Positions 18,724 through 27,349 of a stretch of 64,000 bases of DNA are shown here, in pieces. This stretch comes from a bacterium 336/3. Its GTDB lineage: Bacteria > Bacteroidota > Bacteroidia > Cytophagales > Thermonemataceae. The translations under genes were made by a program, and so were the position numbers. Numbering within the stretch: position 1 is the first letter of the stretch; each line of letters opens with the position of its first letter. Location: assembly GCA_001281695.1 (NCBI GenBank), contig LJIE01000001.1, positions 3,867,521 through 3,931,520 on the forward strand, in the 5' to 3' direction. The notes under the pieces were generated by a model. The model saw only the letters and a program-made list of their open reading frames with translations, did no database searches and was not told the origin of the DNA.

Positions 18724-19535
18724 TTAATTGATAACAATTCATCAATAATCGAATTAATTTCATCAAAGTTTGAGATATTGATTGGTGTAAGAAAATCAAG
18801 AGTGCTATCCAAAGTCTTATTTGTGATTATAAAGTGTTTTTGGTTGTACTCTCTTTGAAGCCTCTTTACTTCCTTAAAAATATTGTTTATTTGGAAATCT
18901 CCCATTCCTACCCCAATAAAGAGAATTGTTTTATTGATAATGATATTCTTTAATACCAATAGTGAATGTTCTGCATCTCTATCCTGATTTTCATAAAGGT
19001 TTTTATAATTTGATGGAAATAAGACCATAGAATCAGCATCCTCGAAACAACCATGCAGTTTAAAAAGTAATGGAGCATCTTTATCTTTATGCTTTGTTAA
19101 CTCATAGTTTCTTCCTTTATAAGCTTTACTCCTTCTAAGTTCTGGAACAGCTTCTTCAAATGCAGTATCATAGTTAGTAGTTATAATCTTTTTTGATAAC
19201 TCAAACAACTTTTTGTGCAAGTCATAGTCGTTTTTATCACTTAGAATTAAAAATTTTTTAATAAAATTATAAATATCTTTTTTAGACAATTCAGAGTCTG
19301 ATTCTATTAAGTCTAAAACTTTAATAGGATCATACCTTTTGATTAGAGGCATTAGGTCATTTACTTCATGTCCTTTGCTTTGTAAGTCATTCAGAATATT
19401 AACTACTAAGTTACTCCAACCTTCCAATTTTTGATTATCCACATTTTTGAAATTAAAAGATAATCCAGCACCAACAAATACGATTAAATCATTATCGTTT
19501 ATTGCTTTTATTAGATCCGTAGGTATTTTATTCAT
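18711..19535 (-). CDS. SIR2-like (NADase-type) effector protein
   Basis: Encodes 274 residues forming a complete SIR2-family domain. It has GAGLS (22-26) for NAD binding, TTNYD (119-123) with catalytic N121, KLHG with H161, and a late GVGMGD nucleotide motif. SIR2 domains in defence proteins (ThsA, DSR2, Sir2-pAgo) deplete NAD to stop phage growth. A strong AGGAGG (19541-19546 in reverse) sits 5 nt before the ATG, unusual for this lineage. The last codons run through an A10 tract and stop. The next frame continues as the TPR protein, so the effector is probably made both alone and as a fusion of about 975 residues. Confidence 0.88.
   Translation of the reverse strand: MNKIPTDLIKAINDNDLIVFVGAGLSFNFKNVDNQKLEGWSNLVVNILNDLQSKGHEVNDLMPLIKRYDPIKVLDLIESDSELSKKDIYNFIKKFLILSDKNDYDLHKKLFELSKKIITTNYDTAFEEAVPELRRSKAYKGRNYELTKHKDKDAPLLFKLHGCFEDADSMVLFPSNYKNLYENQDRDAEHSLLVLKNIIINKTILFIGVGMGDFQINNIFKEVKRLQREYNQKHFIITNKTLDSTLDFLTPINISNFDEINSIIDELLSIKKKI
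18716..18725 (-). promoter_or_regulatory. A10 slippage tract at the SIR2/TPR junction
   Basis: Ten consecutive A's (minus strand) span the last lysine codons of the SIR2 gene. The downstream coiled-coil/TPR frame is open from this run on, in the -1 frame. Runs of this length are known to cause transcriptional slippage and -1 ribosomal frameshifting, and are also mutation hot spots. Confidence 0.55.
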
Positions 19536-19550
19536 TTTAACCTCCTTTTA

Positions 19551-20192
19551 TTAGAATATAGTATTCTTTATTATTATTTTATGACTTTCATCAAAACCTC
19601 GTAATATTTCTAGAGTATTATCTTTATCCTTATTTTTTGAAAGATAAAGACAATCAAAAGCATTCTTGCTTGGACTACCTGCATTTCCAAAATAATGTAT
19701 ATGAGTTTTTTTATAAGCAGATGTAACTGATTTTGCATAAATATGCTCAAAGAATAAAAGTGTATCATCTGTACTCTCATCTACTACACAAGCACAATCT
19801 TCTAGTCTTCCTCCTTCAATCAAATCTTTACTCTTCCAATCCTTTCTTGTATAAAGAAATAAATCTTCAAGCAATGTGATTCTAAACCAGGAGTGTTTCA
19901 GTGTGTGTTCGTCTTTATCCTTATTTTCATTCTCTTCTATAATGAAAAAATACAGATGTTCTCCTGCCGATTTCAACTTCTTTATACTTGTTACATTTGG
20001 ATCATCTTTTATTTTATCATAAATTTCTCTTTCAGAACGAATATTTTCAGGTTTATCAAATTTAGCTGGCTTAACATCCTCTTCTCTCTCAAAAATGAGT
20101 ATATAGTTTATATTTTCTTCTACTATAACTCGTTCTTTCGTTTCGGAGTCATAAATATGCCCATGTTGAAATGTAATATTGATTGAACGCAT
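19551..20192 (-). CDS. Unknown protein of the SIR2 operon
   Basis: Encodes 213 residues, soluble, with no signal peptide or membrane segment, rich in charged residues (several KDKD stretches). I do not recognise the family. The first 40 residues look like beta strands (INITFQHGHIYDSETKERVIV). The C-terminal half has IHYFGNAGSPSKNAF and hydrophobic strands. It lies 15 nt upstream of the SIR2 gene and 21 nt downstream of the small nuclease-like gene, so it is clearly in one operon with them. Partner or trigger-sensing roles are possible, but nothing in the sequence proves one. Confidence 0.7.
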   Translation of the reverse strand: MRSINITFQHGHIYDSETKERVIVEENINYILIFEREEDVKPAKFDKPENIRSEREIYDKIKDDPNVTSIKKLKSAGEHLYFFIIEENENKDKDEHTLKHSWFRITLLEDLFLYTRKDWKSKDLIEGGRLEDCACVVDESTDDTLLFFEHIYAKSVTSAYKKTHIHYFGNAGSPSKNAFDCLYLSKNKDKDNTLEILRGFDESHKIIIKNTIF

Positions 20193-20213
20193 ACCCAGTT
20201 ATTTTTTAATATT

Positions 20214-20741
20214 TTACTTAATTACCTTTAAATCAAAATAGAAAACTCCATCTTCATCAGAATAAGCTGCAAACATATATCGCTCTTCAGGATAAGAAGG
20301 GAAATTGTCTATGATAGTTTTTAGTTCACTTATTGTGTTTTTTAAGGAGTCATTATCTTTTGCTTGAAAAATCATAAGTTTATATTGAGCCTTGGCTACA
20401 AGAAGTTTCTCAAAATCATTTTGTATTTCTTGAGGGTTATAATCCCATTCACACTCAACAGCTAGATGTATTCTTTTCAAATGCCTAAAATCACCCCCTC
20501 CTGAATAAATATATAATGTAACATCAAATAACCATTCTATCCAATCTTTATTCTCAACACTTGAAGCAGCTAAACATATATCACTTCCTGCATTTACTTC
20601 ATTTTTCAACTCACATAAAGCTGTTTTAATAGTAGAAGTCCAACCAGTTCTAGAGCTATCTCCTGCATTGTATAAATCAACAATACAAGTATCTAGAACT
20701 TCTTGTATTCTAATCTCAAATCTATCAAAAACAGGTTCCAT
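20214..20741 (-). CDS. Small protein with possible PD-(D/E)XK-like fold
   Basis: Encodes 175 residues. The core WLFDVTLY (D73) followed by HLAVECEWD (E96, E98) and then NDFEKLLVAKAQYKLMIF has the strand-strand-helix order of restriction-endonuclease-like folds. An E-x-E replaces E-x-K, so it may be a degenerate or unusual nuclease. This is a pattern judgement without a search. It lies between the GHKL ATPase and the 213-residue protein in the leftward operon. Confidence 0.6.
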   Translation of the reverse strand: MEPVFDRFEIRIQEVLDTCIVDLYNAGDSSRTGWTSTIKTALCELKNEVNAGSDICLAASSVENKDWIEWLFDVTLYIYSGGGDFRHLKRIHLAVECEWDYNPQEIQNDFEKLLVAKAQYKLMIFQAKDNDSLKNTISELKTIIDNFPSYPEERYMFAAYSDEDGVFYFDLKVIK

Positions 20742-20872
20742 TTTTATGTGATTTTAATAATGTAATATAGTTTTTTAGGTTTTACACTTGGACAGTCAAT
20801 CTAAATAGAAACATAAAATTCTAAGTTTGAAAGTTATCCTCCTAATAAAAAACTTGTATTAGCCACAGTTTC

Positions 20873-22561
20873 CTACTTTGTTTGTCTTGGTCTAAAGTCT
20901 ATGTTTAATTTTTCTTTTAAGAAGTCTTTTAGAACATAAACTACAATTCGTCTTTCATCTCTTGGATCATCAAGGAAATATCTTGTATGGTCTGTTGTTG
21001 ACTCTGGATTTACAATATGCAGAACTCGTTTTTTTTCTTGAATATCAACTATTTCATCTCCATCTAATATCTTGGTATCCCAACAAACAATACTATGTAA
21101 ATATTCAAAAGAGTGATTAAATGTCTTATCTAAGAAATTTTTTAGCTCAACATAGTAAATTCTAGATTGATCAATAGATAAATTATTTTTTTCTTTTACG
21201 AGTATATCAATGCCTGTATTTGTATTATAGTCAATCATTTCAAATGGAAACAAATCAGGCTCTAATATTGAAAGTTGCATTAGAAGAGCATGAACACCTG
21301 ATTCAAGTTGAGGCTCATAAAGTTTTACTCCCTTAAATTCGGCAACTTTTTGTTTAAGAGCATATTTCTTTCTCCTTTCATATTCTCGCTTTTCTTTTTT
21401 AACTGTATCATATCCTTTTGCTTCTCCCTGCAACCAATCTAATATTGCATATTCATCACTGTTTATAATTGAATCATATATTTCTCTTACTTTTTTTTCA
21501 ATATCTTGTAGAATTTCAGGAGTGGTTGCTTCTACTGAACCTCTATTTGCTGTTAACTTAAAATTTTGACAATTAAAAAACGCATGAAATTTTGTATATT
21601 CGCTTCCTTTTGAAACTATCCATTCATTTTTTCTCTGAATTGGGATAAAATCCTTTGTCAACCACAAACCATATCTGTCCTGAATAGTATAAGAATCATC
21701 TGGTGCTTTATAACCTTGCCTTCTTAACATTGGATTATAGCTATATTTTATATTTTTACCTTCAACATAAAATACAGATTGATATTTAATATGTGGGAAA
21801 TTGGGCAGTATTCCTACTTCTATCCACTTTTTACAGAAATAGTCAGGTGCATTATTGTTGTGGATTTCAAATAGTTTATTCGCAGTATCGCTTTCTTGTG
21901 GGAAGATATGCCCGAATTCTATTTGTTCTGGAGTATCAACATCTAACCCTTTTAAACTAATCTTATAATCATTAAATGTTGTTATATCAAAAACTTTGTC
22001 AATAGCCCCAAATTTTGTTTTCCAAAGAATATAATCTTTGAGTATTGCATGTTTAAATGCACTATACTTATTTAAGTTGTAACCAATTATTTCAATTTCA
22101 GTCCCTGACTTATCTAATTCTGAATCTGTTATTTCATATTCATATGTTGGAATGATATTTTGGTTTAAACTTTTATAAATATCCTTCATTTTTGCTTTGA
22201 TGCATTTTCCGTTTTTATAAGTAGTTAAATTTACTTGCCTACTATGAAAATACACTTTTGTTCCATGTCCTTTTTCTCCAATAACATCTTTATCCCCAAT
22301 TTTTGTCGAGTTTCCTAAGTCAAAAAAACTTTCCAATTCATCTTCATTCATACCTTTTCCGTTATCTTTAATAATAACTCGAAATAATTCTTCTCCAAAA
22401 TGATCAACAATGTCAAAATGTAAGCATATTAGGTTTGAACGAGCATCAATACTATTACTAATTGCTTCTCTAACAATTTCAAGTGGATTAGCAAAGTTAT
22501 TTGCAATCTCTTTAAACTCATTTACCTGATTTACCTTTGGTGTCTTGCTTTTAATACCCAT
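20873..22561 (-). CDS. MORC-like GHKL ATPase with C-terminal PD-(D/E)XK nuclease domain
   Basis: Encodes 562 residues. The N-terminal GHKL (Hsp90/MutL/MORC-type) ATPase has the N-box REAISNSIDA (E32, N36), the G1 box KDNGKGM (D66, G68, G70) and the G2 box GEKGHGTK (95-102). A second, S5-like part runs to about 350, and a lysine-rich helix follows (380-410). The C-terminus has the nuclease-like pattern GIDIL (D452)...YVELKN (E472, K474). GHKL ATPases of this build occur beside restriction systems and are seen as ancestors of eukaryotic MORC proteins. They may clamp DNA with ATP and cut it. It is first in the leftward operon, downstream of the right 64-bp repeat. Confidence 0.82.
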   Translation of the reverse strand: MGIKSKTPKVNQVNEFKEIANNFANPLEIVREAISNSIDARSNLICLHFDIVDHFGEELFRVIIKDNGKGMNEDELESFFDLGNSTKIGDKDVIGEKGHGTKVYFHSRQVNLTTYKNGKCIKAKMKDIYKSLNQNIIPTYEYEITDSELDKSGTEIEIIGYNLNKYSAFKHAILKDYILWKTKFGAIDKVFDITTFNDYKISLKGLDVDTPEQIEFGHIFPQESDTANKLFEIHNNNAPDYFCKKWIEVGILPNFPHIKYQSVFYVEGKNIKYSYNPMLRRQGYKAPDDSYTIQDRYGLWLTKDFIPIQRKNEWIVSKGSEYTKFHAFFNCQNFKLTANRGSVEATTPEILQDIEKKVREIYDSIINSDEYAILDWLQGEAKGYDTVKKEKREYERRKKYALKQKVAEFKGVKLYEPQLESGVHALLMQLSILEPDLFPFEMIDYNTNTGIDILVKEKNNLSIDQSRIYYVELKNFLDKTFNHSFEYLHSIVCWDTKILDGDEIVDIQEKKRVLHIVNPESTTDHTRYFLDDPRDERRIVVYVLKDFLKEKLNIDFRPRQTK

Positions 22562-22566
22562 ATTTT

Positions 22567-22674
22567 CTATTTTAGTATTGCTATATTTTTTAATGTTGTA
22601 ATCAACTTGTGAATTAATTGCTGTAATACTTGCACTATTTTATAAATGAATTGAGCCATTAATACAAGACACAT
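22567..22674 (-). other. Possible 35-residue leader ORF before the GHKL gene
   Basis: An ATG-TAG frame of 35 codons ends 5 nt before the GHKL start, the same spacing as the short ORF before hsdR. The product would be hydrophobic and helical (core FIYKIVQVLQQLIHKL). The two short peptides are not similar in sequence. It could be a coupling leader, or it could be chance. Confidence 0.25.
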
Positions 22675-22734
22675 AGTATTTTTTATAATATTTACTTTTT
22701 TTATTAGTGTTTAATTAAATATCAATTTCTCCTC

Positions 22735-22798
22735 AATCTAAGTAATAAAAAACTCCCACGCATCAGGGAATCCCTGATTTTGCAATGGTGTAATAAAA
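22735..22798 (-). repeat. Right copy of the 64-bp inverted repeat
   Basis: This is the reverse complement of 8619-8682, with a perfect 31-bp core at 22756-22786 that includes the CAGGGATTCCCTG dyad. It lies 174-237 bp upstream of the GHKL gene. A further partial match (AAAATCAGGGA) occurs at 23041-23051. Confidence 0.85.
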
Positions 22799-23084
22799 TA
22801 ATTTTTCAGTAATTTTTTTTAGTAGAAAATACTAAAAGGAAAGAATAAGTAGCAATAATAGAATTAATTTTTGGTGTAATATTTTATATAAAATTCAATA
22901 AAAACACCAATATTAAATGTTGCAACATTTAATATATTAAGAGCTAAAGAGGTATTGAAGTGTAAAACTTGATTAAAGAAATTATCTCTCCTAGCCTGTA
23001 ACTTGTCCAAAATTTTTCTTTTATCAGCTCTAAAATTTATAAAATCAGGGAGTATTAAATTTCATACTTATGTAAAACTTTATT
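22799..23084. other. Non-coding tract between the defence cassette and the immunity-like row
   Basis: No gene is seen. It contains a 26-bp perfect palindrome (listed separately) and a partial copy of the operator-like dyad at 23041-23051. It is very AT-rich. Confidence 0.6.
22910..22935. repeat. 26-bp perfect palindrome
   Basis: The two 13-nt arms (ATATTAAATGTTG and its complement) meet without a loop. The centre TGTTGCAACA resembles GCATGTTACAACATC near 8483-8497 outside the left repeat, so the similarity of the two cassette ends may reach beyond 64 bp. It is a likely protein-binding site. Confidence 0.6.
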
Positions 23085-24188
23085 TCAATCAGTATCTGTT
23101 CCTATAATTGAATAAACTTTGTTAGTATGGATATGAATACAAACTATGCCTATATCCCAAGATAGTTGCCTATAAAACCAAGTATTGGAGATAAATTCAA
23201 ACCAAACAAAGTTGTCAAGTTCGTGAATTATTGATGGAATGTTTTTCTTCTCAAAAGAAATTCCACACATTCCAAGAAATGAATGCCAAGCTTTTAATCT
23301 GCCATAAGCACCTAGTTCACCTCTTGAATATGCTCCTCCATTGGATGCAGTAGAATAAAGCATTGAAAATATTCTATTTGGAGTAGCCTGAGCAATTTTC
23401 AATATTGTCTTCTCTTCAAATTCAGCTTGATATAAAGTGCCTATGATTTCTTCTATTGGTATTTCAGGGCGATTCATTTTACCACACCGAAATTCTGCTT
23501 TACCATTGGAATTGAGTGTCCAGTCATCCAAAACTGATAGGCATTGCTTTTCTAAAAAAGGCTCTATCATTAATTCTATATTCATATTTGATGAAGCCTC
23601 CTTTTCTGTATAATCTATTGGAGTTTGATTATTAAATAAAGGTGTAGGTTTCCCGTAAGAATAATAGCTAAAATCTATTGAATAGAGTTTTGTTTCAATG
23701 GTTGTTAATTGTAAAGGAAGATTAGATAATCTAGATTTCCCAAGTCTTTCGGCTATTTTATCTAATCTTTTATCTCCAAAAAATAATTCTTTTCTAATTA
23801 CTAACTCATGAAGAATCATCCAGTAAAAACCATGTAATGCAGAGTCATCATACATGTCTATTTGATCTGTTAAATCTTTCTTATCTTGATAAGCAAGCAT
23901 GGATGCGATAGTTCGAAGATCTAAGCTATGAATATATTTTCTTACCAACTTGAAAGAACGATTAATATTTTCTTGCCCTAAAGTTATTGCTAAAGACCTA
24001 AAAATAAACTCTTTTTGGTTTTTGATTATACTTTCTTCAATGCCATGCTCCTTCATAGCATCATCAAGACTTGTATATAATTCATAAAGAATCTCTGGAC
24101 TTCGCTTCCAAATTATGATTTGTTCTTGAAGCTCTTTATAGTTAGTAGCGTTTTTAAGTTTTTGAATAAATTCTTCTATATTATTCAT
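23085..24188 (-). CDS. Unknown protein, possibly DUF6183-like
   Basis: Encodes 367 residues, soluble and helical in the first half (LKNATNYKELQEQIIIWKR). A conserved-looking block follows, NRIFSMLYSTASNGGAYSRG then LGAYGRLKAWHSFLGM (about residues 270-305). That block reminds me of DUF6183 proteins, whose role is unknown, but I am not sure of the assignment. No signal peptide. It is the first gene after the cassette boundary, on the minus strand. Confidence 0.6.
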   Translation of the reverse strand: MNNIEEFIQKLKNATNYKELQEQIIIWKRSPEILYELYTSLDDAMKEHGIEESIIKNQKEFIFRSLAITLGQENINRSFKLVRKYIHSLDLRTIASMLAYQDKKDLTDQIDMYDDSALHGFYWMILHELVIRKELFFGDKRLDKIAERLGKSRLSNLPLQLTTIETKLYSIDFSYYSYGKPTPLFNNQTPIDYTEKEASSNMNIELMIEPFLEKQCLSVLDDWTLNSNGKAEFRCGKMNRPEIPIEEIIGTLYQAEFEEKTILKIAQATPNRIFSMLYSTASNGGAYSRGELGAYGRLKAWHSFLGMCGISFEKKNIPSIIHELDNFVWFEFISNTWFYRQLSWDIGIVCIHIHTNKVYSIIGTDTD

Positions 24189-24346
24189 AATAGTAACTAT
24201 TACACATAATGTTTTTCAAATTTGCATTTGGGCAGGCTTTTATTACTGAACTTGATAAGAAGCATCAAAAGATTTGTTATGAAATCGCATAGAAGCAAAT
24301 AACTCCAAGTTTGCATGTTAGATGATAGAAATATTGGTAAGCTTTT

Positions 24347-24922
24347 TTATTGTTTAGGGTAAGTCAAATACTCCTTTTCTATCTTGTCTAAACAACTTTC
24401 AATTGTATCAATAACAAAGTTTCTATCAACAATTACAGAAAATAATTTACCTATTTTGTCTGCTGGGCATGGTTCTCTCCAACCTTTCCAAAGAAACTTT
24501 ATTTTTCCATCTAATTCTATTATTGTAATCAGATATGCATCTGTCGTTTCATCAATTGAAATATGGCAATTAACCCAGACCTTATTATCTAAGACTGGTA
24601 AATGTTTGTATTTATCCTTATGCTGCTCCTCAAGTTGATTAGACTTCCAAACGAGTTCAAATAGTTCTTCGTCAGTTTTATTTGAAAATTCAGTATGGGA
24701 AATTGAATCAAAATTATTTTTAATTTGGTCTTTTATATGTTTTAGCGAACTTTTCCATGAACTCAAAAAACAGGGTTCTTCTGGATCACCAATTATTTGT
24801 CCACCCAATACTAAATGACAGAAAGCATAATAATATCCATTATCTTTATATGTATAGCCAGGAGCATACCTTATTGCAAAAGTATTTTTATCACCTATAT
24901 ATGTCTCATTCTGTGTAGTCAT
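24347..24922 (-). CDS. Imm42-like immunity protein
   Basis: Encodes 191 residues. The start IGDKNTFAIRY, then YYYAFCHLVLGGQIIGD, follows the pattern of immunity protein family Imm42, which neutralises polymorphic toxins delivered by neighbouring cells. The late segment WVNCHISIDETTDAYLITIIE also fits. No toxin gene is adjacent, so it would be an orphan immunity gene protecting against toxins of other strains. Family assignment is from memory of the motif. Confidence 0.55.
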   Translation of the reverse strand: MTTQNETYIGDKNTFAIRYAPGYTYKDNGYYYAFCHLVLGGQIIGDPEEPCFLSSWKSSLKHIKDQIKNNFDSISHTEFSNKTDEELFELVWKSNQLEEQHKDKYKHLPVLDNKVWVNCHISIDETTDAYLITIIELDGKIKFLWKGWREPCPADKIGKLFSVIVDRNFVIDTIESCLDKIEKEYLTYPKQ

Positions 24923-25027
24923 AAAAATTGTAGCAGATATTTAGCAACTATCTAAATAATAATATTATGCTATAAACTATTTTGGAACATGAGATTTGCC
25001 TTTTAGATATTGTTAGTTTATGCTCTT

Positions 25028-25423
25028 TTATTTTTCATTCATTCGTTTTGTAATAAAATTATCTTTCTTAAGATCATAGAATGTTCCACTTGCTGAAGTA
25101 CCAATTTTTTTATTGTTTGTATTTATGTTCAATATTGTATCTGTAAAATGTATTCTAATTTTGTCCCACCCAGCCCCTTTCCATAGTTCAGGATTGTCTG
25201 CATTTTGAATTTCGTTCATTATAGACATTAATTCTTTTTTGTCAGTTATAACAAACATCGCATTTTTGGCATATTGAAATGCCTTACCTTCATGTTTAAA
25301 ATATTCAATTTTCTTAGGTATCCCTAATTTTTGAATTTTCCCATTTTGGTCAAAAGTCAACTTTTTTCCAGAGCAGTTTGTCAAGAACAATAAAATAATA
25401 AGAATTGAAAAAAAATTAGTCAT
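25028..25423 (-). CDS. Small lipoprotein of unknown function
   Basis: Encodes 131 residues with a lipoprotein signal ending LLFLTNC (cysteine at 17). The mature part is a small soluble domain with no recognised motif. It belongs to the leftward row of small envelope proteins in the island. Confidence 0.6.
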   Translation of the reverse strand: MTNFFSILIILLFLTNCSGKKLTFDQNGKIQKLGIPKKIEYFKHEGKAFQYAKNAMFVITDKKELMSIMNEIQNADNPELWKGAGWDKIRIHFTDTILNINTNNKKIGTSASGTFYDLKKDNFITKRMNEK

Positions 25424-25542
25424 CTTTTAAGATTGTTGGTCTGTAATGGTTATAGTTAATGGTTAACTTTGCATTCAAGCAAACTTAGAAACCTCAATTT
25501 TGTGTATGGTCACCAATACAAAACTCGTATTATTACAAGCAT

Positions 25543-26148
25543 TTACTTTCCATTGCAGGTTTTTAAGTATTTTGTATACTCGTCTATAAACTTATCACGT
25601 TGCTTTTTATAGTCTTCAACACTTTCAAAATTTCTATATTCAGGTTTCATGTTATTGAAATAGAAATAAACTGTTACCCCATTGCCAGGAAACATAACAA
25701 ATGTCCCTAATGTACTTCCTGTTTCAATTGTTGCTCTGCTAAACCCATAAACCTTATAACCATTAAATTCAAGTTTAATAAGATCTTTTGTTTCCATATT
25801 CTGTGAATGTGAATTTAAATACTTCAAGTTATCAAGAAGATTCTTTTTGTCTTTTTCGTAGGATTTTTTGTCTGAAAGTTCAACTTTCAAATTTACAAAA
25901 GGTGCATTCTTTTCATTGTTATATAAAACTCTGTAACCATCCATTCGTGTTACTTCTACTTCTCCCTTATCAGTTTTCACAATCCTAAATTTTTCCGAAG
26001 CTTCAGGAAGTCGGTCTGGGTCGGTAGCAGTCAAATTTGTGGCATTCTTAAATGAAATGTAACATTGTCCAATTTCATTTTTGGTTGTAAAGCTTATGAG
26101 AATGCCTGTCAGGAAAATTGTTGAAAATAACATCAATTTTGATTTCAT
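25543..26148 (-). CDS. Secreted protein of unknown function
   Basis: Encodes 201 residues with a signal peptide (MKSKLMLFSTIFLTGILISF). The mature domain has alternating strands and helices (VTRMDGYRVLYNNEKNAPFV, LIKLEFNGYKVYGFSR). The family is not recognised. It resembles periplasmic single-domain proteins often found as orphan immunity or accessory genes in Bacteroidota islands. Confidence 0.6.
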   Translation of the reverse strand: MKSKLMLFSTIFLTGILISFTTKNEIGQCYISFKNATNLTATDPDRLPEASEKFRIVKTDKGEVEVTRMDGYRVLYNNEKNAPFVNLKVELSDKKSYEKDKKNLLDNLKYLNSHSQNMETKDLIKLEFNGYKVYGFSRATIETGSTLGTFVMFPGNGVTVYFYFNNMKPEYRNFESVEDYKKQRDKFIDEYTKYLKTCNGK

Positions 26149-26253
26149 ATTTTGCTTATTTTTTAAGTGTTTATTTTATTTCCTTAATATTGATACTAAT
26201 GTTTTGTATTAGATGCCTTCACTTATACTTTATCGTTTTGAACCTCATTAAAA

Positions 26254-26652
26254 TTAATCATTGGTCAAAATATTGTCAGTCCATATTTGCCTCATCAATG
26301 GAGAGATTCTCCAACAATCTTCAATATTTTCATTATCCCAACAAGCCCAATAATGAATGGTGTATTCGTGAAGTTTAAAGTCTGTTTCTAATATTGGTTT
26401 TATTCTTTCACAATATTTTACAAATAGTTCTTCAGTACTTTGGTCTTCTGTTGCCTGAATGATAAATTCCATTAAAATGAATTTCTTATCTTCATCTTCT
26501 GTCAATCTATAATGTAAAATATACTGTTCAATGTCTTCAGGATTTCCTTCTGTATAAGACCAGTCTTGCATAGAAGAGTCATGTGGAATATTTAGTTCTT
26601 CTGATAACTCATCCATTGCTTTTCTTGTCCCACATCTAAACTTTGGCTCCAT
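26254..26652 (-). CDS. Unknown acidic cytoplasmic protein
   Basis: Encodes 132 residues. I start at 26652 (MEPKFRCGTRKAMDEL) because an earlier in-frame ATG at 26727 would overlap the preceding lipoprotein gene. The protein is acidic and tryptophan-rich (MQDWSYTEGN, IHYWACWDNENIEDCWRISP), a composition typical of toxin-immunity proteins. The family is not recognised. Confidence 0.6.
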   Translation of the reverse strand: MEPKFRCGTRKAMDELSEELNIPHDSSMQDWSYTEGNPEDIEQYILHYRLTEDEDKKFILMEFIIQATEDQSTEELFVKYCERIKPILETDFKLHEYTIHYWACWDNENIEDCWRISPLMRQIWTDNILTND

Positions 26653-26689
26653 TTTATTCTGTTTATTTTTACAATGCCTGCAAAAGTTT

Positions 26690-27349
26690 TTACCATCTGT
26701 TCCAATAGTAAAAATCAGGTTCTTCACCCTTTTTATAAATTGCTATTCTCTCAATGGAGTTGTTGTGTCTGTTACAGTCAAAGGAAATTCCCTTTGAATA
26801 ATAGTTAAGATATATATTATTGGGATGGGTTTCTTCTTTTTCTGGCTTACCATACGTTTTTATAATTCTGTACAGGTTATCAGTCTTTAAATGTATTCCT
26901 TTATCTGTGATAGCATTAGCTGGATACAAAATGCCTATTTCTTCTATTTGTGAATCTGTGAAATTCTTTTTATTACCTCCAGTGGTGGTTGAAAGAACCA
27001 CAATTTTATTATTAAGAAAGAAAAATCGATTAGTATAATAAGTGGTAGTTTCCCCACATGCAATGCTTCGATTAAAATCGGACTGTTTTCTACATTTTTC
27101 TATAGCACTTTGTACTGTCATATTAAGATTAAGTCCGTTCACTCCTTGTCCTGCCTGTATAATAAAATTTGTTGTATCAATAGCTATTGGCTTTTTGTTA
27201 ATGGAATCTGTATTAATCTGTGTATTTTTCAATATGGTCATAGTTGCAGAAGAATCCATAGGAATAGAATTATCTGTACTGCTGGAATTGTTGGGAGATT
27301 GACAACCCCAAATTAAAAATGTCAGTATGATATAAAAGAGTCTCTTCAT
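26690..27349 (-). CDS. Lipoprotein of unknown function
   Basis: Encodes 219 residues. The start at 27349 gives the lipoprotein signal MKRLFYIILTFLIWGC (cysteine at 16). An upstream in-frame ATG at 27400 would add 17 unrelated residues. After a serine/threonine-rich linker a domain begins with GQGVNGLNLNMTVQSAIEKC. It looks like the small beta-sheet domain seen in many secreted proteins of unknown function. Confidence 0.62.
   Translation of the reverse strand: MKRLFYIILTFLIWGCQSPNNSSSTDNSIPMDSSATMTILKNTQINTDSINKKPIAIDTTNFIIQAGQGVNGLNLNMTVQSAIEKCRKQSDFNRSIACGETTTYYTNRFFFLNNKIVVLSTTTGGNKKNFTDSQIEEIGILYPANAITDKGIHLKTDNLYRIIKTYGKPEKEETHPNNIYLNYYSKGISFDCNRHNNSIERIAIYKKGEEPDFYYWNRW

Noticed and set aside
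8619-22798. Composite transposon defined by the inverted repeats
   Set aside because: No transposase is present inside, and no target-site duplication is visible next to the repeats. It is kept only as one of two explanations.
24189-24346. Intergenic promoter or small RNA between two leftward genes
   Set aside because: AT-rich but without a clear TAnnTTTG/TTTG pair or stable hairpin.
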